NCBI GenBank assembly: GCA_036346205.1
Contig: JARFJB010000091.1
Span: 2,671,501 to 2,735,500 of the forward strand
Length of the DNA: 64,000 bases
DNA from: Vesta saturnalis
Lineage: Eukaryota; Arthropoda; Insecta; Coleoptera; Lampyridae
Direction: 5' to 3'
How positions within the stretch are numbered: the stretch's first letter is position 1; the number at the start of each line of letters is the position of its first letter. The translations under genes were made by a program, and so were the position numbers. The notes beneath the pieces are model-generated. The model did no database searches. It saw only the letters and a list, made by a program, of their open reading frames with translations, and had not been told where the DNA came from. Below are positions 12,472 through 23,889 of the stretch, piece by piece.

Positions 12472-12900
12472 CTACTCGAGGTAAACTTTTTATTTATGTA
12501 TTTAATAAAATTAATAATAATTTTTAATTACATATTTACCTATGAACTTATTGGTTCATAACAAAAACTTATAATAATTTAATATTAGTCAAGTTGCTAT
12601 GGTATGTGTGAATCCTTGCGATATTGCAGGCTCACATTCCATCAATATAAGTAATTTGATTGTAATCTCATTATATTTAGAATTTACATACATAAAGACA
12701 AAATTTACATCGATTGGAGCTTGAACCTTGATGGCGCAGTTAGTTAGCGCGGTACTCTAGCAAAGTACAGGTCGTAGGTCCAAACCCTACTCGAGGTAAA
12801 CTTTTTATTTATGTATTTAATAAAATTAATAATAATTTTTAATTACATCTTTACACCTTTGAACTTATTCGTCCATAACAAAAACTTATAATAATTCGGA
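12472..12900. repeat. Tandem duplication (~318-bp unit) carrying a tRNA-like tail
   Basis: The block beginning ctactcgaggtaaactttt at ~12471 recurs at ~12789 and both copies run ~110 bp (tatttaataaaattaataat and ttcataacaaaaactta-like segments) before diverging. The upstream copy begins with the last bases of the tRNA-like unit at 12725-12797, so the duplicated unit is tRNA plus downstream tail. This is either a head-to-tail SINE dimer or a local tandem duplication of a tRNA locus. Confidence 0.7.
12725..12797 (+). tRNA. tRNA-Ala(AGC)-like gene or tRNA-derived SINE head
   Basis: The 73 bases fold as a full cloverleaf. The acceptor stem is ACCTTGA/TCGAGGT (one G-T pair), the D stem GCGC/GCGC, the anticodon stem GTACT/AGTAC with loop CTAGCAA (anticodon AGC), and the T stem GTAGG/CCTAC. 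The T loop is TCCAAAC instead of the usual TTCNANN, and the matching box B is weakened, so function is doubtful. The duplicated tail argues for a SINE or tRNA pseudogene, but the perfectly paired stems mean a real gene cannot be excluded. Confidence 0.5.
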
Positions 12901-13089
12901 TAAGATTAAAGACATGAGCGAGAAACACATATGTTTAGCAGAAATCCAAAAGTCTTCTGTACTTGTTTCTTGATGAAAGTTAAATGTAGTAATTTTTGTA
13001 ACTTATGCGCCTCGACTATATATAGAGTGTGCTGTGCCAAAGGACCAAGCGTTGTGGCTTTCGAGTACATGGTAAGGATCAATTAGCTC

Positions 13090-13260
13090 AGGTTTTGTAC
13101 CCGAGTGTGTGGATTGGTGGGTGTGTGGGTGGACGGATAGGTGAGTGAGTGAGTGAGTAAGTGAGTAAGTGAGTGAGTGAGTGAGTGAGTGGGGGGGGGG
13201 TGCGTGCGTGTGTTTGTGGCTGTGTGTGTATGTGTGGATGTATGTTAGTATTCACGATAC
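13090..13260. repeat. GTGA/GT-rich microsatellite
   Basis: Runs of gtgagtgagtga followed by a g10 tract and gtgcgtgcgtgtgtttgtg. The sequence after it (gtatgttagtattcacgata, ccagaactaaaata, ttgtatttaagcatg) matches what follows the GT tract at 20440-20520 and, more loosely, at 29575-29610. The microsatellite is therefore part of an interspersed repeat. Confidence 0.7.
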
Positions 13261-13390
13261 CTCCAGAACTAAAATACTACCTACTTAAAATTTTGTATTT
13301 AAGCATGTGCTATATCATTGTAAAGAGGATACAAAACACGATCAATTATTTCAAAGCCGACTTGTCGTTCCATAAGAAAAATTTAATTTA

Positions 13391-14374
13391 GGGGTTGAAA
13401 CTAAAAAATAGAAAGTGCAAATAAGAATCCAAATGGATATTTAAATTCTGCATAAAAAATATCTTAAGACAGTGCAAATAAAACTTATATGTCTAATATA
13501 ACAAAAAAGATATTACAAGAAAAAGAAATTTGAAATTTTTGTTTTTCTTGCCATAAGTCTTAAAATACGTGGAAATTTGGAAATTGGAGAGGGTCCTATA
13601 ATTTCACTAAACCTTAGGAGTACTTCATCTAATTTAACCAAATCTGTATCTTTTATAATAAGCGAGATCCCCATGCTGGAAATGTTATCTGGGACACGTT
13701 GTATTTATAAAGTATTACAGTTTTAAAACATCACTAAAAACAATACTAGCAAACAAAAACAAAAAATTTAATGCATGTAACTATCCTATGTTATGTGGTA
13801 GATTTATTTTTATTCTCAAATCAAAGCCGTTTATTTTCTACCTGTGACCAGAACTTTTGAGATTAGCCGGTATATTAGTAATCCTTAAATCAAACAACAG
13901 GGATAATTTTTGATATTAGTATTCTTTACGCCGGAAGTAACTAAATTAATATAGGTATACATTAACAATGTAATAAAGTAGGCACTAAACGCTACAATAT
14001 ACCCGCAGTGCGTTTTGTATTAAATGCCTACTGCCTAAACCGAATATTTTTTGTCTGAATTTGAGGCCGAAATTAGAGATCTATGAGGTGAATAAAAACA
14101 AATCATTTCGCCACCGCTTTAACTAAATATTAACAAAAGGCTGTTAATAAAAATCTTTGTAAACAAAGTATTATCGGATCTGGATGAGACTCTCAAAGTT
14201 TCAGCTTTTGAGAATCGTTGAAAATGTTTTATGAGAGACGCTGCGCGCTGTGCCATGATATCGTGTTAGGAAATGCATCCGCTGCTAAATTTGATGTTGA
14301 TAAGCAACCGATTTTACCATCATGATAGTAATGCTGACAAATTACATACTTGCTAATGTCGCTATTTCTTTCAG
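13391..14374. other. AT-rich stretch, no feature seen
   Basis: No coding, RNA or repeat feature recognised. The open frame before it at 13185-13391 runs through the microsatellite and is not credible as a gene. Confidence 0.4.
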
Positions 14375-14512
14375 CGTTTCAGAATTGGGTGCAGTAAACG
14401 TGGCGGAATCTTGCAAGAAATGCATGTGCTACAACTAGGCAAAAATGCAGCGGAATATGGACGACGATTTACAAAGGCTAGAGAGTTTTACACTCAATTA
14501 GAAACGTGTTAG
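14375..14512 (+). other. Candidate terminal exon of an unknown gene
   Basis: A splice-acceptor-like tract (gctatttctttcag, ending 14374) precedes a 46-codon open frame that ends in TAG at 14510-14512. Its composition (more G+C, mixed residues, starting RFRIGCSKRGGILQEM) is less biased than random AT-rich frames nearby. I do not recognise the protein. An overlapping frame is also open for a similar length, which weakens the case. Confidence 0.2.
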
Positions 14513-14944
14513 TGTGAATGATCGGTTATCGTAAATCGCTGCCCTTCCGACTAATATAATATTATAATGGTGATTATTTGACAAAATTGCGAGCCAACCA
14601 CCATTAGAGTATTGTAAGTCCATACTGTTTATTCATGATTTAACCTAATTTTTATAGTTTAGTTTATTAAAGAAGTGTTTGTATTATTCCAATGTAACAA
14701 CGTGGCAAGGAATCATACTTTTTTTTTTCTTTACTTAACTTTCAAAAACATGTGCTTTGGGGCACAACGGGTTGGGCTACAATTGTATCCCATTCTTCTC
14801 CGTATTAATACGTGTGGTAGTTTTATTTTTCTGTATCACCTATGCTCAAAAGTACGCTACAACGTAAAAATTGGTTTATTGAAACAAAAATGTGGTAAAT
14901 TACAAATTTTGTATGTGCAATGTTTTAAAAAGACATCTATTAGA

Positions 14945-15840
14945 TGACCTCATTGTTCCTTTGTACAGTTTTGTAATCTATATCTAAAATTTTCCATAAC
15001 GCGTGCCAACATTTCTGCGCGAATATCACTTAGTTCCGCCAAAACTTTTATTTGGGTTTTTGGATTGTGTGAGGTCGCCTTTTGTGAACCTTCCCTTTCA
15101 GAAAATTAGGAACCGGTAAGTCGGGGAAGTTGAGTTTTCCCTCCCTCTTGTTGGAACCGATTCTGATTTTGTCCAAGCCTGCGAAATTCTGGTGTACAAC
15201 ATATGACCGTAACGTTGAGTTGACAGTGACAGTTTCGTTGTATTCTTTGAAAAAGTAAAGTTATACGATACCAAACGTTGTTTTGTTGTTGTAGATTTAC
15301 CTCGGATCAGTACCGAGAATTTTAAATGGAAGTAAGCTTCGTCTGACATCACTAAAAAGGTCAATTGATCTCCATCATCTGCTAAAATTTGAAAAAATTG
15401 TCTACAGAATGCAACACGAACAGTACCATCTGCCCTTTGTAACTTGTGAACTGCTTGAATCTTATACGGAACTAGAAACTCAAATCAAAATACAGAATTC
15501 TTTGCAACGTTATGTTTGAAAAGTGTTACAGTAAGTTACTTCCTTGAAGACGACCGATTCGGACTAGTTTGTACAACATGTCTTACACGTTCGATATTTT
15601 CTGGTGTTCTAACTGTACGGGCAGCTCCTGTAAAATTAAATCTAATGTTTCCTATTTTATTAAAATCTTTGATTTACGTCCCTATGGTTTGTCGGGTTGA
15701 AATTCATCCGCCTACATTAACTCCTGACGAAAATTTCTTTGCATTTGCACAACCGACTTATTTTTTTTTGTCTTGCACCAAATTACGTTGATTTATCAGA
15801 GATGTGTCCATAACTAGTACAGTTCCAAATACTAGGCTAC
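14945..15840 (-). pseudogene. Mariner transposase relic
   Basis: Pieces of a Tc1/mariner DDE transposase lie in order on the minus strand across several frames. Near 15610 is a helix-turn-helix segment with ARTVRTPENIERVRHVVQ. Near 15450 is a segment with PYKIQAVHKLQRADGTVRVA. At 15364 is MSDEAYFHL (first catalytic Asp). Near 15130 is a degenerate FQQEG-type segment (second Asp region), and at 15030-14945 a C-terminal block containing AEMLARVMENFRYRLQNC. Frameshifts separate every block, so it is long dead. It differs in sequence from mariners A and B and looks closer to the type lacking very long arms. Confidence 0.65.
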
Positions 15841-15929
15841 ACAAATGTGTCAATAAAACTGCCAAAACCAGAAGATTTTTTCCAGAACGACCTATTAAAA
15901 TTAGGTGATGCCAGATGCCTAACTCACTA

Positions 15930-17520
15930 GATGGTTCGTACACACAAAAGGAAAACCGACAAACAATACGGGCAAGAAGAGGCGATTGAACTTGCTGTAA
16001 ATGCCGTGATTTCTGAGAATATGCGATCATTGACAAAAAGAAGGAAAGTTTAAGACCACTCTTACTGGATACCAAGAATTAGAAATCAAATCATATTATT
16101 TGAATATGCAAAAAAATGATTTTTGGTGTAACAACCAAAGAACTTCGCCGATTGGTTCATCAATTAGCTGTAAAAAATCATATTATACATACATTTAACA
16201 GAGATTTGGCAATGGTATGAAAAGATTAGCCAGCACATTTTATAAAACATCATCTGAAGCTGATTCACTAGAAAACCTGACGCTACATTAGGGGCTCGAG
16301 CCATAGGATTCAACAAAGTGTCAGTTGCACAGTTCTTTGGTTTCTCGACTGAAGTTCGTGATGAACACCGCATATCTAGAGAGAAAAACTACAATTGCGA
16401 TGAAATAAGTGGCACCGTTGTCTAAAGTAAATACAGCGACAGGACAACGGCAAGTCGGAGCCCTGACTTCTGAAGAGAGAAGCACGTTGGTCACTGGTGA
16501 AATTTGTTTTTTAGTTGATAGAGTACGTATGTTCCCAATGTTACTATATCCTCATACGAGGAAACCAAAGGAATTTGATGTTGGTTTATTCCTTAGGGAA
16601 TAGCCCGATTCCTGCTGAATCATTGCCAAAACTTTCGAAAAAATTTAGTGAATTTTCTAACTCAAGAAAAGAAAATCCGGTTATACTACTTTTAAATGGG
16701 CATGCAACATTACAAAAATTCTAAGAGTAATTGATTTGGCTCGAACCAACGACATTATAAAACTATGCGTTCAGGCTTTGGACGTATCATATATGAAGTC
16801 TTTACATATATAATGTGAATGTAAAAAATGGCTAAGGTAAAATCCAGGAAAAATTATAACACTGTTCAAAATCCCGAAATTGTTTGGACAGGATTTTTTC
16901 AGCGCTGCAAATATGCGGACCGCCATAAACGGATTTGAAAAGACTGTTATTTGTTCCGTGAATCCGAATATTATTACAGACGCAAATTTCATACCTTCTT
17001 TCCCTACTTATATTGAATTACAAAATGCGCCAGCTATAAAAAACGATTACTTAAGGATACCTGATGGACTTGATTTTCGAACTCCCAAAAAGAACATTCC
17101 AGGAGAAGATAATGATCCTAATCAAATATCACCATCTATTTTGAATCACATCAAGGTTACAACTTTCCCGCCTTGGTTGTTCGTGGATACCTGATAGCCC
17201 CGAAAGAGTATTTCTCAGGCTTTGCTGTTCAAAAATATAATATTAATACCAAAATTGAAATCAGAAGGAAAAAGAATTACTAGGAAAAAACACAATTTTA
17301 ACCAATTCTCCATGTACAGCTGAATTGAAACAAGCCGCAGAAAAAATTGAAAACCTAAAATTAAAAAAAAAGAAGAAGACTGCAATTAAAAGATACTAAT
17401 ACAAGTACTACAATTGTTGATCAAAATATAGGAAAAGGAAAAAAAAGGCTTACTAAACAAAGAACAAGAGGAAGACCTGGAAGAAGAAACTGCGATCTAT
17501 TCCTACTGCAACGTAGTTTA
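15930..17520 (+). pseudogene. Pogo/Tigger-type DDE transposase relic
   Basis: The + strand encodes, with frequent stops and frameshifts, the order found in pogo/Tigger/jerky transposases (DDE_1 family). A CENP-B-like region runs from ~16120 (TTKELRRLVHQLAVKN). NCDE near 16396 is the first catalytic Asp. It is followed by GQRQVGALTSEERSTLVTGE (16441-16503), then NPVILLLNGHAT (16675-16711), where the usual catalytic Asp before GH is Asn. After that come an ALDVSYMKSL block (near 16780), and FSAANMRTAINGFEKT then NPNIITDANFIPS (16900-17000). After 17190 only low-complexity Lys-rich and Cys remnants remain. It sits convergently next to the mariner relic. Confidence 0.7.
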
Positions 17521-18182
17521 GTCCACGTCTCTTGAGGGCTGGTGTTCGTTTTATGCTGGTTTAGACTGCAGTGATGACGATTCCGTGCATGTTTGTGAGT
17601 GTTGCATGCAAAATTACTAAATATTTTGACTAATATTTGAGTACGAATCTCATACCCCTTTCTCCCCTGAGTGTCGGACAGAACGAGATATGGTATTCTT
17701 TCTTTTAAATGGGTTGTTTTTTTTAAGTCAATGCTAATGTTTGTGAGTCAAATATAATAAATAAAGAATAGAATGTAATATTTTCCTAGTTTTTCCTCAT
17801 TGTTAACTTAATTTAGATTTTTCATTAGTCACCTGTTTTTCACTCAGGCTTTCCCTGTATATGTTAAAATTTTGAGAAAACCTATCCAATTTTTAAATAC
17901 TTAATATTACTTTGAACGTTGCACACACAAGTCACCTCCTTAGTTTTCTATAATAAAGGAAAGAAAAACATTGCTAAATTACTAGAACAGCGAAAAGACA
18001 AGAACAAATTCTGAATAATGTTTAAATCATGATTTGGAGCAACAAACTTTGATTAAGGCCTTTTATAGGAATTTTAAATAATTCAGTTTATTGGTTATAA
18101 CTAGTCATTCTGACATACAACATATGTAATATATGAAAATGTAAACTTTCACCGTTATTACATATAATTAAAATACTTAGCA
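17521..18182. other. Intergenic, no feature seen
   Basis: AT-rich sequence after the pogo relic with no recognised signal. Confidence 0.4.
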
Positions 18183-18957
18183 CTTGGGTTTTAAAATGGT
18201 GTATTCCTATACTTGTATTTCACATAAATATATACGTTTCGATAAGGATTACAGTTATCGTTGTCAGTGGTGGTAGTATAATATAAAATTTAATCAAATT
18301 AAATTTTGTTAGAGGAGGTTCTGGTTTGTCATCTTCAAGACCGTTTAATAATATTTAATTTTATTCAGGATCTAGTTATCAACGGACTTCAAATAGTTGG
18401 TTAATTAATTCGTCTGGATGTGTGTGTCTGTCTGCCTGTGCATCTGTGCGTTGCACAATGTTACAGGGTTTAGAAACTTGGAAGTGGTGTCATCTTGTAG
18501 AAAATTCTTTGCTGATTCCAAATCTCTGGTAGATTTTTTGATCTGATCACCTGTTCACCTGTAGGGAAGCCGTCAAAATTTCGATATTAAGATATAATGA
18601 GTCATTTTTATAATAATTTTTTTTAGCTAATTTAAGATACGATAATAATGAAAATAGAGAATCACCATGTTACAGTTTTGAAGTTGGTTGAAATTAGAAA
18701 TCTATAAGAATTCGCACCTTTTGAATTTGTTTTTTTACTAAAATTAGATGCCATAGTTAGTTTTATACGTTTATCAAACTGTTATATTAATTGCAGGCTT
18801 ATGTATGCGTTTTAATCTTTATCTTCATAAATTAGTTCTAACATCTTAAACAATTCTTAAATATATTACCATTACTAAGCACGATACCTGTAATTGTTAT
18901 CGAAACATAGATTTGTGTAAAATATAAATATAAAAATACACCATTTTAAAACCCAAA
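18183..18957. repeat. ~775-bp foldback with ~78-bp inverted ends
   Basis: The left end tgggttttaaaatggtgtat (18183) is inverted at the right as atacaccattttaaaaccca (to ~18957). Homology continues inward over gtttcgataa-type sequence to ~18261 and ~18880. There is no coding region. It resembles a MITE or foldback; no unambiguous target duplication was seen. Confidence 0.65.
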
Positions 18958-19087
18958 GGCTGTGTATTTTAACGTATACCTATCAGAGTTACAAATAAAC
19001 ATTGTCATGGCATCACTTACACCCACTAAAGGTCTTCTCCGACGGGTGCAAAAAAGGCGATGGTGAAATTCGCGGTTGTAAGAAAGG

Positions 19088-22000
19088 ACGCGTGTTAAGT
19101 TAGCACCCCGACAAAGAGTTCCAATAGTTCTGATTAGAGTTCTAGCTTCCTTTTAAATTTAGAAGTACTTTATAAAAAATAAAAAGTTCCGCTCATTAAC
19201 CATTCCAAATTTTAATTTGAAAAATGGGGTACTAACATCACATCGAAAATCGAGATCCAGTAGTTCTGACTAGCTAAATTACTATATTTTGCAAAGTTCT
19301 AGAATTCCTGATATAACAATTTTTTTTATTGAAAATTCAATTTTGACATGCAATAGTTCCAATCAACTTTTGATGTTCTTTTATTCATTTTTAAGAGTTC
19401 TCGCTAAAAAAATATTATAATCAAAAATGAAAGTCACAGAAAATGTTAACAAAAAATATTTTTAAGACTTCTGATAGTTCTCGCAGCAGATTTGGATAGT
19501 ATTCGAAAAGTTCTGAAATAAATTCTAATGATCGAAAGGAATACGATTAATATTTATAGAATTATTCGACTTTAAAAAATTGCATTGCTTAAATTTTCTA
19601 AGTATCGACGATAAATATTTTGAAGGGTTCCGATAGTTACAAAACAGGTCTCGTGTAGTTCTCCACATGCACAATGCCTTTCCAAAGAGTTTCGATGTTA
19701 AAATTAATTATATAATTTTTTAAAAATGAATTTATCCTGAAAATGGGCTATATTTTACTAATTGTTGAAAAAATTGTCTAATTAATTTTTGTCATTGGAA
19801 TTGTTTGGAAAGGCATTGTGTATGCTCAGAACTATACGAAAATTCTTTCAGAATAATCAGAACTCTTGAAAATCGACCAGCGTCTCATAATATATATCCT
19901 CGTACATTTTTAAAGTATCGATGAATAATATCTTGAAGGGTTGCAATAGTTCCCACAGTAGATTTGGATAGTACTGAGAAAGTTATAAAAGAAATTCTAA
20001 TAACTGAAAGCAATCCCATCAATAATTAATGTGTTACACAAAAAAACTTGGATTAAAAAATTTTTATAGAAGTTTTGAGCTGTTTCAGTGTAAATAATTC
20101 ATCAATTATGAAATATATATTTTATGAAAATATTTGGGGTTGAACTCCACACGACCTTTCAACCTACAAAAAGGAAATTAAAAGAAATGAAATAATGTTA
20201 ATAACGTTGTTGTTAGGGTAATTATGCAATCTCATACGTCTAGATGATCACTTAAAAAATTAAAAGAAATGAAATAATTTTAGTTATAATTTTTACCTTC
20301 CAATGTACATTATAGATATGTAGGTATAGAAGGTTATGCAATCGACTTTTTTTCACTATCACTAAATCGACTTATTAGCTCATTTTACAACTTTTGGCCA
20401 AGTTTACCCAAGGGCCAGGATGTCTGGATCCCTGTGTGTATGTTTGTCTGAATGTATGTTAGTCCCTATCCACGATAACTCCAGAACGAAAATACCTACG
20501 TACTTTTGTATTTAAGCTTGGTTTCATTTGGCTTGGAGCTGATTACATTTTGGGAGAAATCCAGTGGCGACGGGGGGGGGGTTACTCGGGTCAGTTTTTG
20601 ATTTTTTTCAAATATTTCTAAAACAGCTGCATATTTGAAAGATATAAACATACCTAAATATCGACCGTAAACATATCGAATAATTATGTTCGCATTTTTT
20701 TGATACGACGCGTAATTTAGTGACAAAAAAATTCCTAAGGTAGAATTTAAGTGTTAGTTAAAATTTTTTCAATATATGAATAACGATTCATTTTATTAGA
20801 AAAAGTGCACACATATTTTTTAAAGAAAATTTAATTTTACATAACTTTTCTTTATAAAGTTTCTTAACATAACGCAAAGTAAATCTAAAAATTAATTAAA
20901 TATAAACGAAAATAGTTAAACTGTATTAGTGATATAGAAGTGAGTGGCTTTGGAACTTGTATGTCTATTAATCTCTACCTGACATGAAGTTTTAAACGTC
21001 ATTCTGACATAAATTATTTTTTTTTGTTTTTACAATATTGCTTGTTATAGTATACTATACATAGTGGGAGAGAAATACATGATTTTTCCTGAGATCAGTT
21101 TGCAACACGAGGGCGAAGCCCGAGGGCTACAAAACATCGCGGGTAAAATAGCATTCTCCCCTGAGATGTAAATACTATTTTTTGCACAAGCGTAATCACA
21201 AAACGCGGAAAATTAATAAATTTAGTAATAACCGTCAAAACCGTACGTTTTTTGGAATTCGTACCTTGACAACCATATCTAGTGTCAGAAAATTGTTTTC
21301 AATAAAACCTGAAAATTGTGGATAATTTCAATAATTGTGGGCCTGTATCATAGATTGTAAAAGCAAATAAATAAATTAGTTCTTTAGTTCTTGTGTTTTT
21401 ATTTGCACTCAGTATTTGAAACTGTCAAAACATATAAAATAAACCCTATCTCCCTAGGAAGAAAATGCTCCACTTCTGTCACGATTTTAGCAACAGAGAA
21501 ACTTCTACTTCCGCTTTCGAAAAAAATTATTTCATTTCTTTTAATTTTTTAAGTTAGCATCTAGATGTCCATTAACCTCTGTCCGACATGAAGATAGATT
21601 TTGTTTTTGTTTTTACAATGTTGACTATTTTCGTAATGAACTTATTGTAAAAGAGGTTGAAAATTATCCTAATAAAAATGCTATTAAAATTATTATTATT
21701 TCTTTTAATTTCCACTTTGTATTTTCATAAAATATATATTTAATAAATGAAGAATTATTTACACTGAAACAGCTCAAAATTTCTATGAAAAAAAATTATT
21801 TTTTAATGATTCTAAGTCTTTAACTTTGTTGCTAAATCCAAATTTTTTGTGTAACACATTAATTATTGATCGGATTGCTTTCAGTCATTAGAATTTCTTT
21901 CATAACTTTCTGATTACTATTCAAATCTACTGTGGGAACTATTGGAACCCTTCAAAATATTGTTTATCGAGAATAAAGATGAGACGCTGGTCGATTTTCA

Positions 22001-22787
22001 AGAGTTCTGGTTATTCTAAAACAATTCTCGTATAGTTCTGAGAATACACAATGCCGTTCCAAACAGTTCCGGTGATAAAATGAATTAGATAATTTTTTAA
22101 ACAATTAGTAAAAAATAGCCCATTTTTCGCATAAATTCGTTTTTTAAAAAATTACATAGGTAATTAATTTTAACATCGAAACTCTTTTGAAAGGCATTGT
22201 ACATGTCGAGAACTACTTTGGAACTATTGGAACTCTTCAAAATATTTATCGTCGATACCTAGAAGATTTAAGGCTATGCAAGTCGAATAATTCTATAAAT
22301 CGGATCGCTTTCGATCATTAGAATTTATTTCAGAACTTTTCGAGTACTACCCAAATTTGCTACGAGAACTATTAGAACTCTAAAATATTTTTTGTTCAGA
22401 TTTTCTTTTTCATTTTTGATTATAAATTTTCTTTAAATTAAAGAGAACTCTTAGGAATGAATAAAAGAACATCAAAAGTTGATTGGAAATATTGCATGTC
22501 AAAATTGAATTTTCAAAAATTTTTAATTTTTTTTAATTTTCAAAAAAAAATTTTTTTTCATATCAGAAACTCTAGAAGAACTTTGCCAAATATAGTAATT
22601 TAGCGAGTCGGAACAACTGAATCTCGATTTTCGATGTTAACACCCCATTTTTGAAATTAAAATTTGGCACGTTAATAGAGGAACTTTTTTTATTTTTTAT
22701 AAAGTACTTCTAAACTCTTTAAAAGGAAGCTAGAACTCTAATCAGAACTATTGGAACTCTTTGTCGGGATGCTAACTTCGCACGCGT
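19088..22787. mobile_element. 3.7-kb foldback element with 9-bp target duplication
   Basis: The element begins ACGCGTG and ends CACGCGT. TAAGAAAGG flanks it on both sides (19079-19087 and 22788-22796), a 9-bp target duplication. The arms are 19088-20132 and 21722-22787 (~1.05 kb each) and are rich in scattered agttct / atagttc subrepeats. The core (20133-21721) has no transposase and holds a copy of an interspersed repeat also found at 29.6 and 61.8 kb. Long arms, no gene and a 9-bp duplication fit Mutator-related or foldback elements; assignment to that superfamily is inference. Confidence 0.75.
20430..21721. repeat. Microsatellite-headed interspersed repeat, copy inside the foldback
   Basis: Starts with gtgtgtatgtttgtctgaatg and shares with 29580-30130 and 61815-62540 the ordered blocks cagtttttgatttttttcaa, aatatttctaaaacagc, gatataaa.ataccta, gaatttaagtgttagtt and, near its end, atttcatttcttttaatttt and gttagcatctagatg. 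No protein coding. The biological family is unknown to me. Confidence 0.6.
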
Positions 22788-22796
22788 TAAGAAAGG

Positions 22797-23812
22797 TGGA
22801 CTTCACTGTACTACTACAGATCCTAATAAACTCGTAGATGACTTCGAATTAGGTCAAAATGTTTTATTCTGATAAATATTTCGTATTTGAGTTAGATACT
22901 AGATCTCGTAAAATTGTTACATTTACAGTTTGTTACAGATGTTAATTTCATGTGGAGATGCTGAAAATCATTTATAAAATCTGTGAGATGCTTTTTAAAT
23001 TGTTAAGCAAGAAGTTAGCACAGTATCAAATTTTTGTGAAAACGCTCTTTACTCTTAAATGCTAGACAAGCGGTTAGATAGTTTAGACAAGAGTTAGATA
23101 ATTAAGTTAAATGCTAATTTAGGTTACTAGTCAATTATTTATTTTGGGTTCAACTTGTTATAAATGAAGTGAGTACAAACTAAAATAGTCATGTATATTT
23201 ATAAATATTACAGAAATATTCTGAATTTTTTAAGAACTCGACTATTGCCAAAAAATGACGCTTAGAAATTTTATATAAATATAATAACAAACAACTTACA
23301 AGAAATAAAATTAATGGCATTCTGATAAGTTTGCAAATTGATGCGAATTGCTGTAAATGTACTTAATGTTTTAGATTTTAACGTAGAATTCAATAAATGG
23401 ACAATTTATAATTAAATGTTAAGAAGCTAACTATAAAAGCAAGACGAAAAATTGAGGACATTCCGCATAGCCTCTGGTCACATTGAATTGCTTAAACTGG
23501 GACATTACGTGTAGACTAAACAAGTACATTCATTTTTTTCTTGGCAATACACCTAAAAATCCACTGTCACTAAACCTACTTCAAACATCGTTCATAATTT
23601 TTGTCACTGAATAAAGTAGACAATTAACCTTTTAGTCTCTTCGCCAATTACATGTAATTTATGTTACGTCTCTTGCATTCCAACCATGTAATTTAAATTT
23701 AAATTCGGCTTTCTTTTTACGTATAGCTTTGTTTTAAGAATTTTAGATTGTAACCGGAACTACCGGAAATCCTTCCATTTGGACATAAACGTTTTTTCAT
23801 TTTTAATTTCAG
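22797..23812. other. AT-rich stretch, no feature seen
   Basis: No coding or repeat structure recognised apart from the polypyrimidine/acceptor-like run at its right edge. Confidence 0.4.
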
Positions 23813-23889
23813 GTAGAAAATACAGGATGTGAATGTTGAAATCGATGCGCTTCGTCAAGTTGAGTCAATTTGATATGCTTGTATTACAG
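23813..23889 (+). other. Candidate 77-nt host exon with start codon
   Basis: A good acceptor (gttttttcatttttaatttcag) ends at 23812 and a consensus donor (ttacag|gtaagt) begins at 23890. All frames are closed across the full exon, but an ATG at 23833 opens a 19-codon frame that reaches the donor in phase 0. It could be the exon where translation of a host gene begins, with downstream exons outside or within the AT-rich DNA to the right. No protein family can be named from it. Confidence 0.3.
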
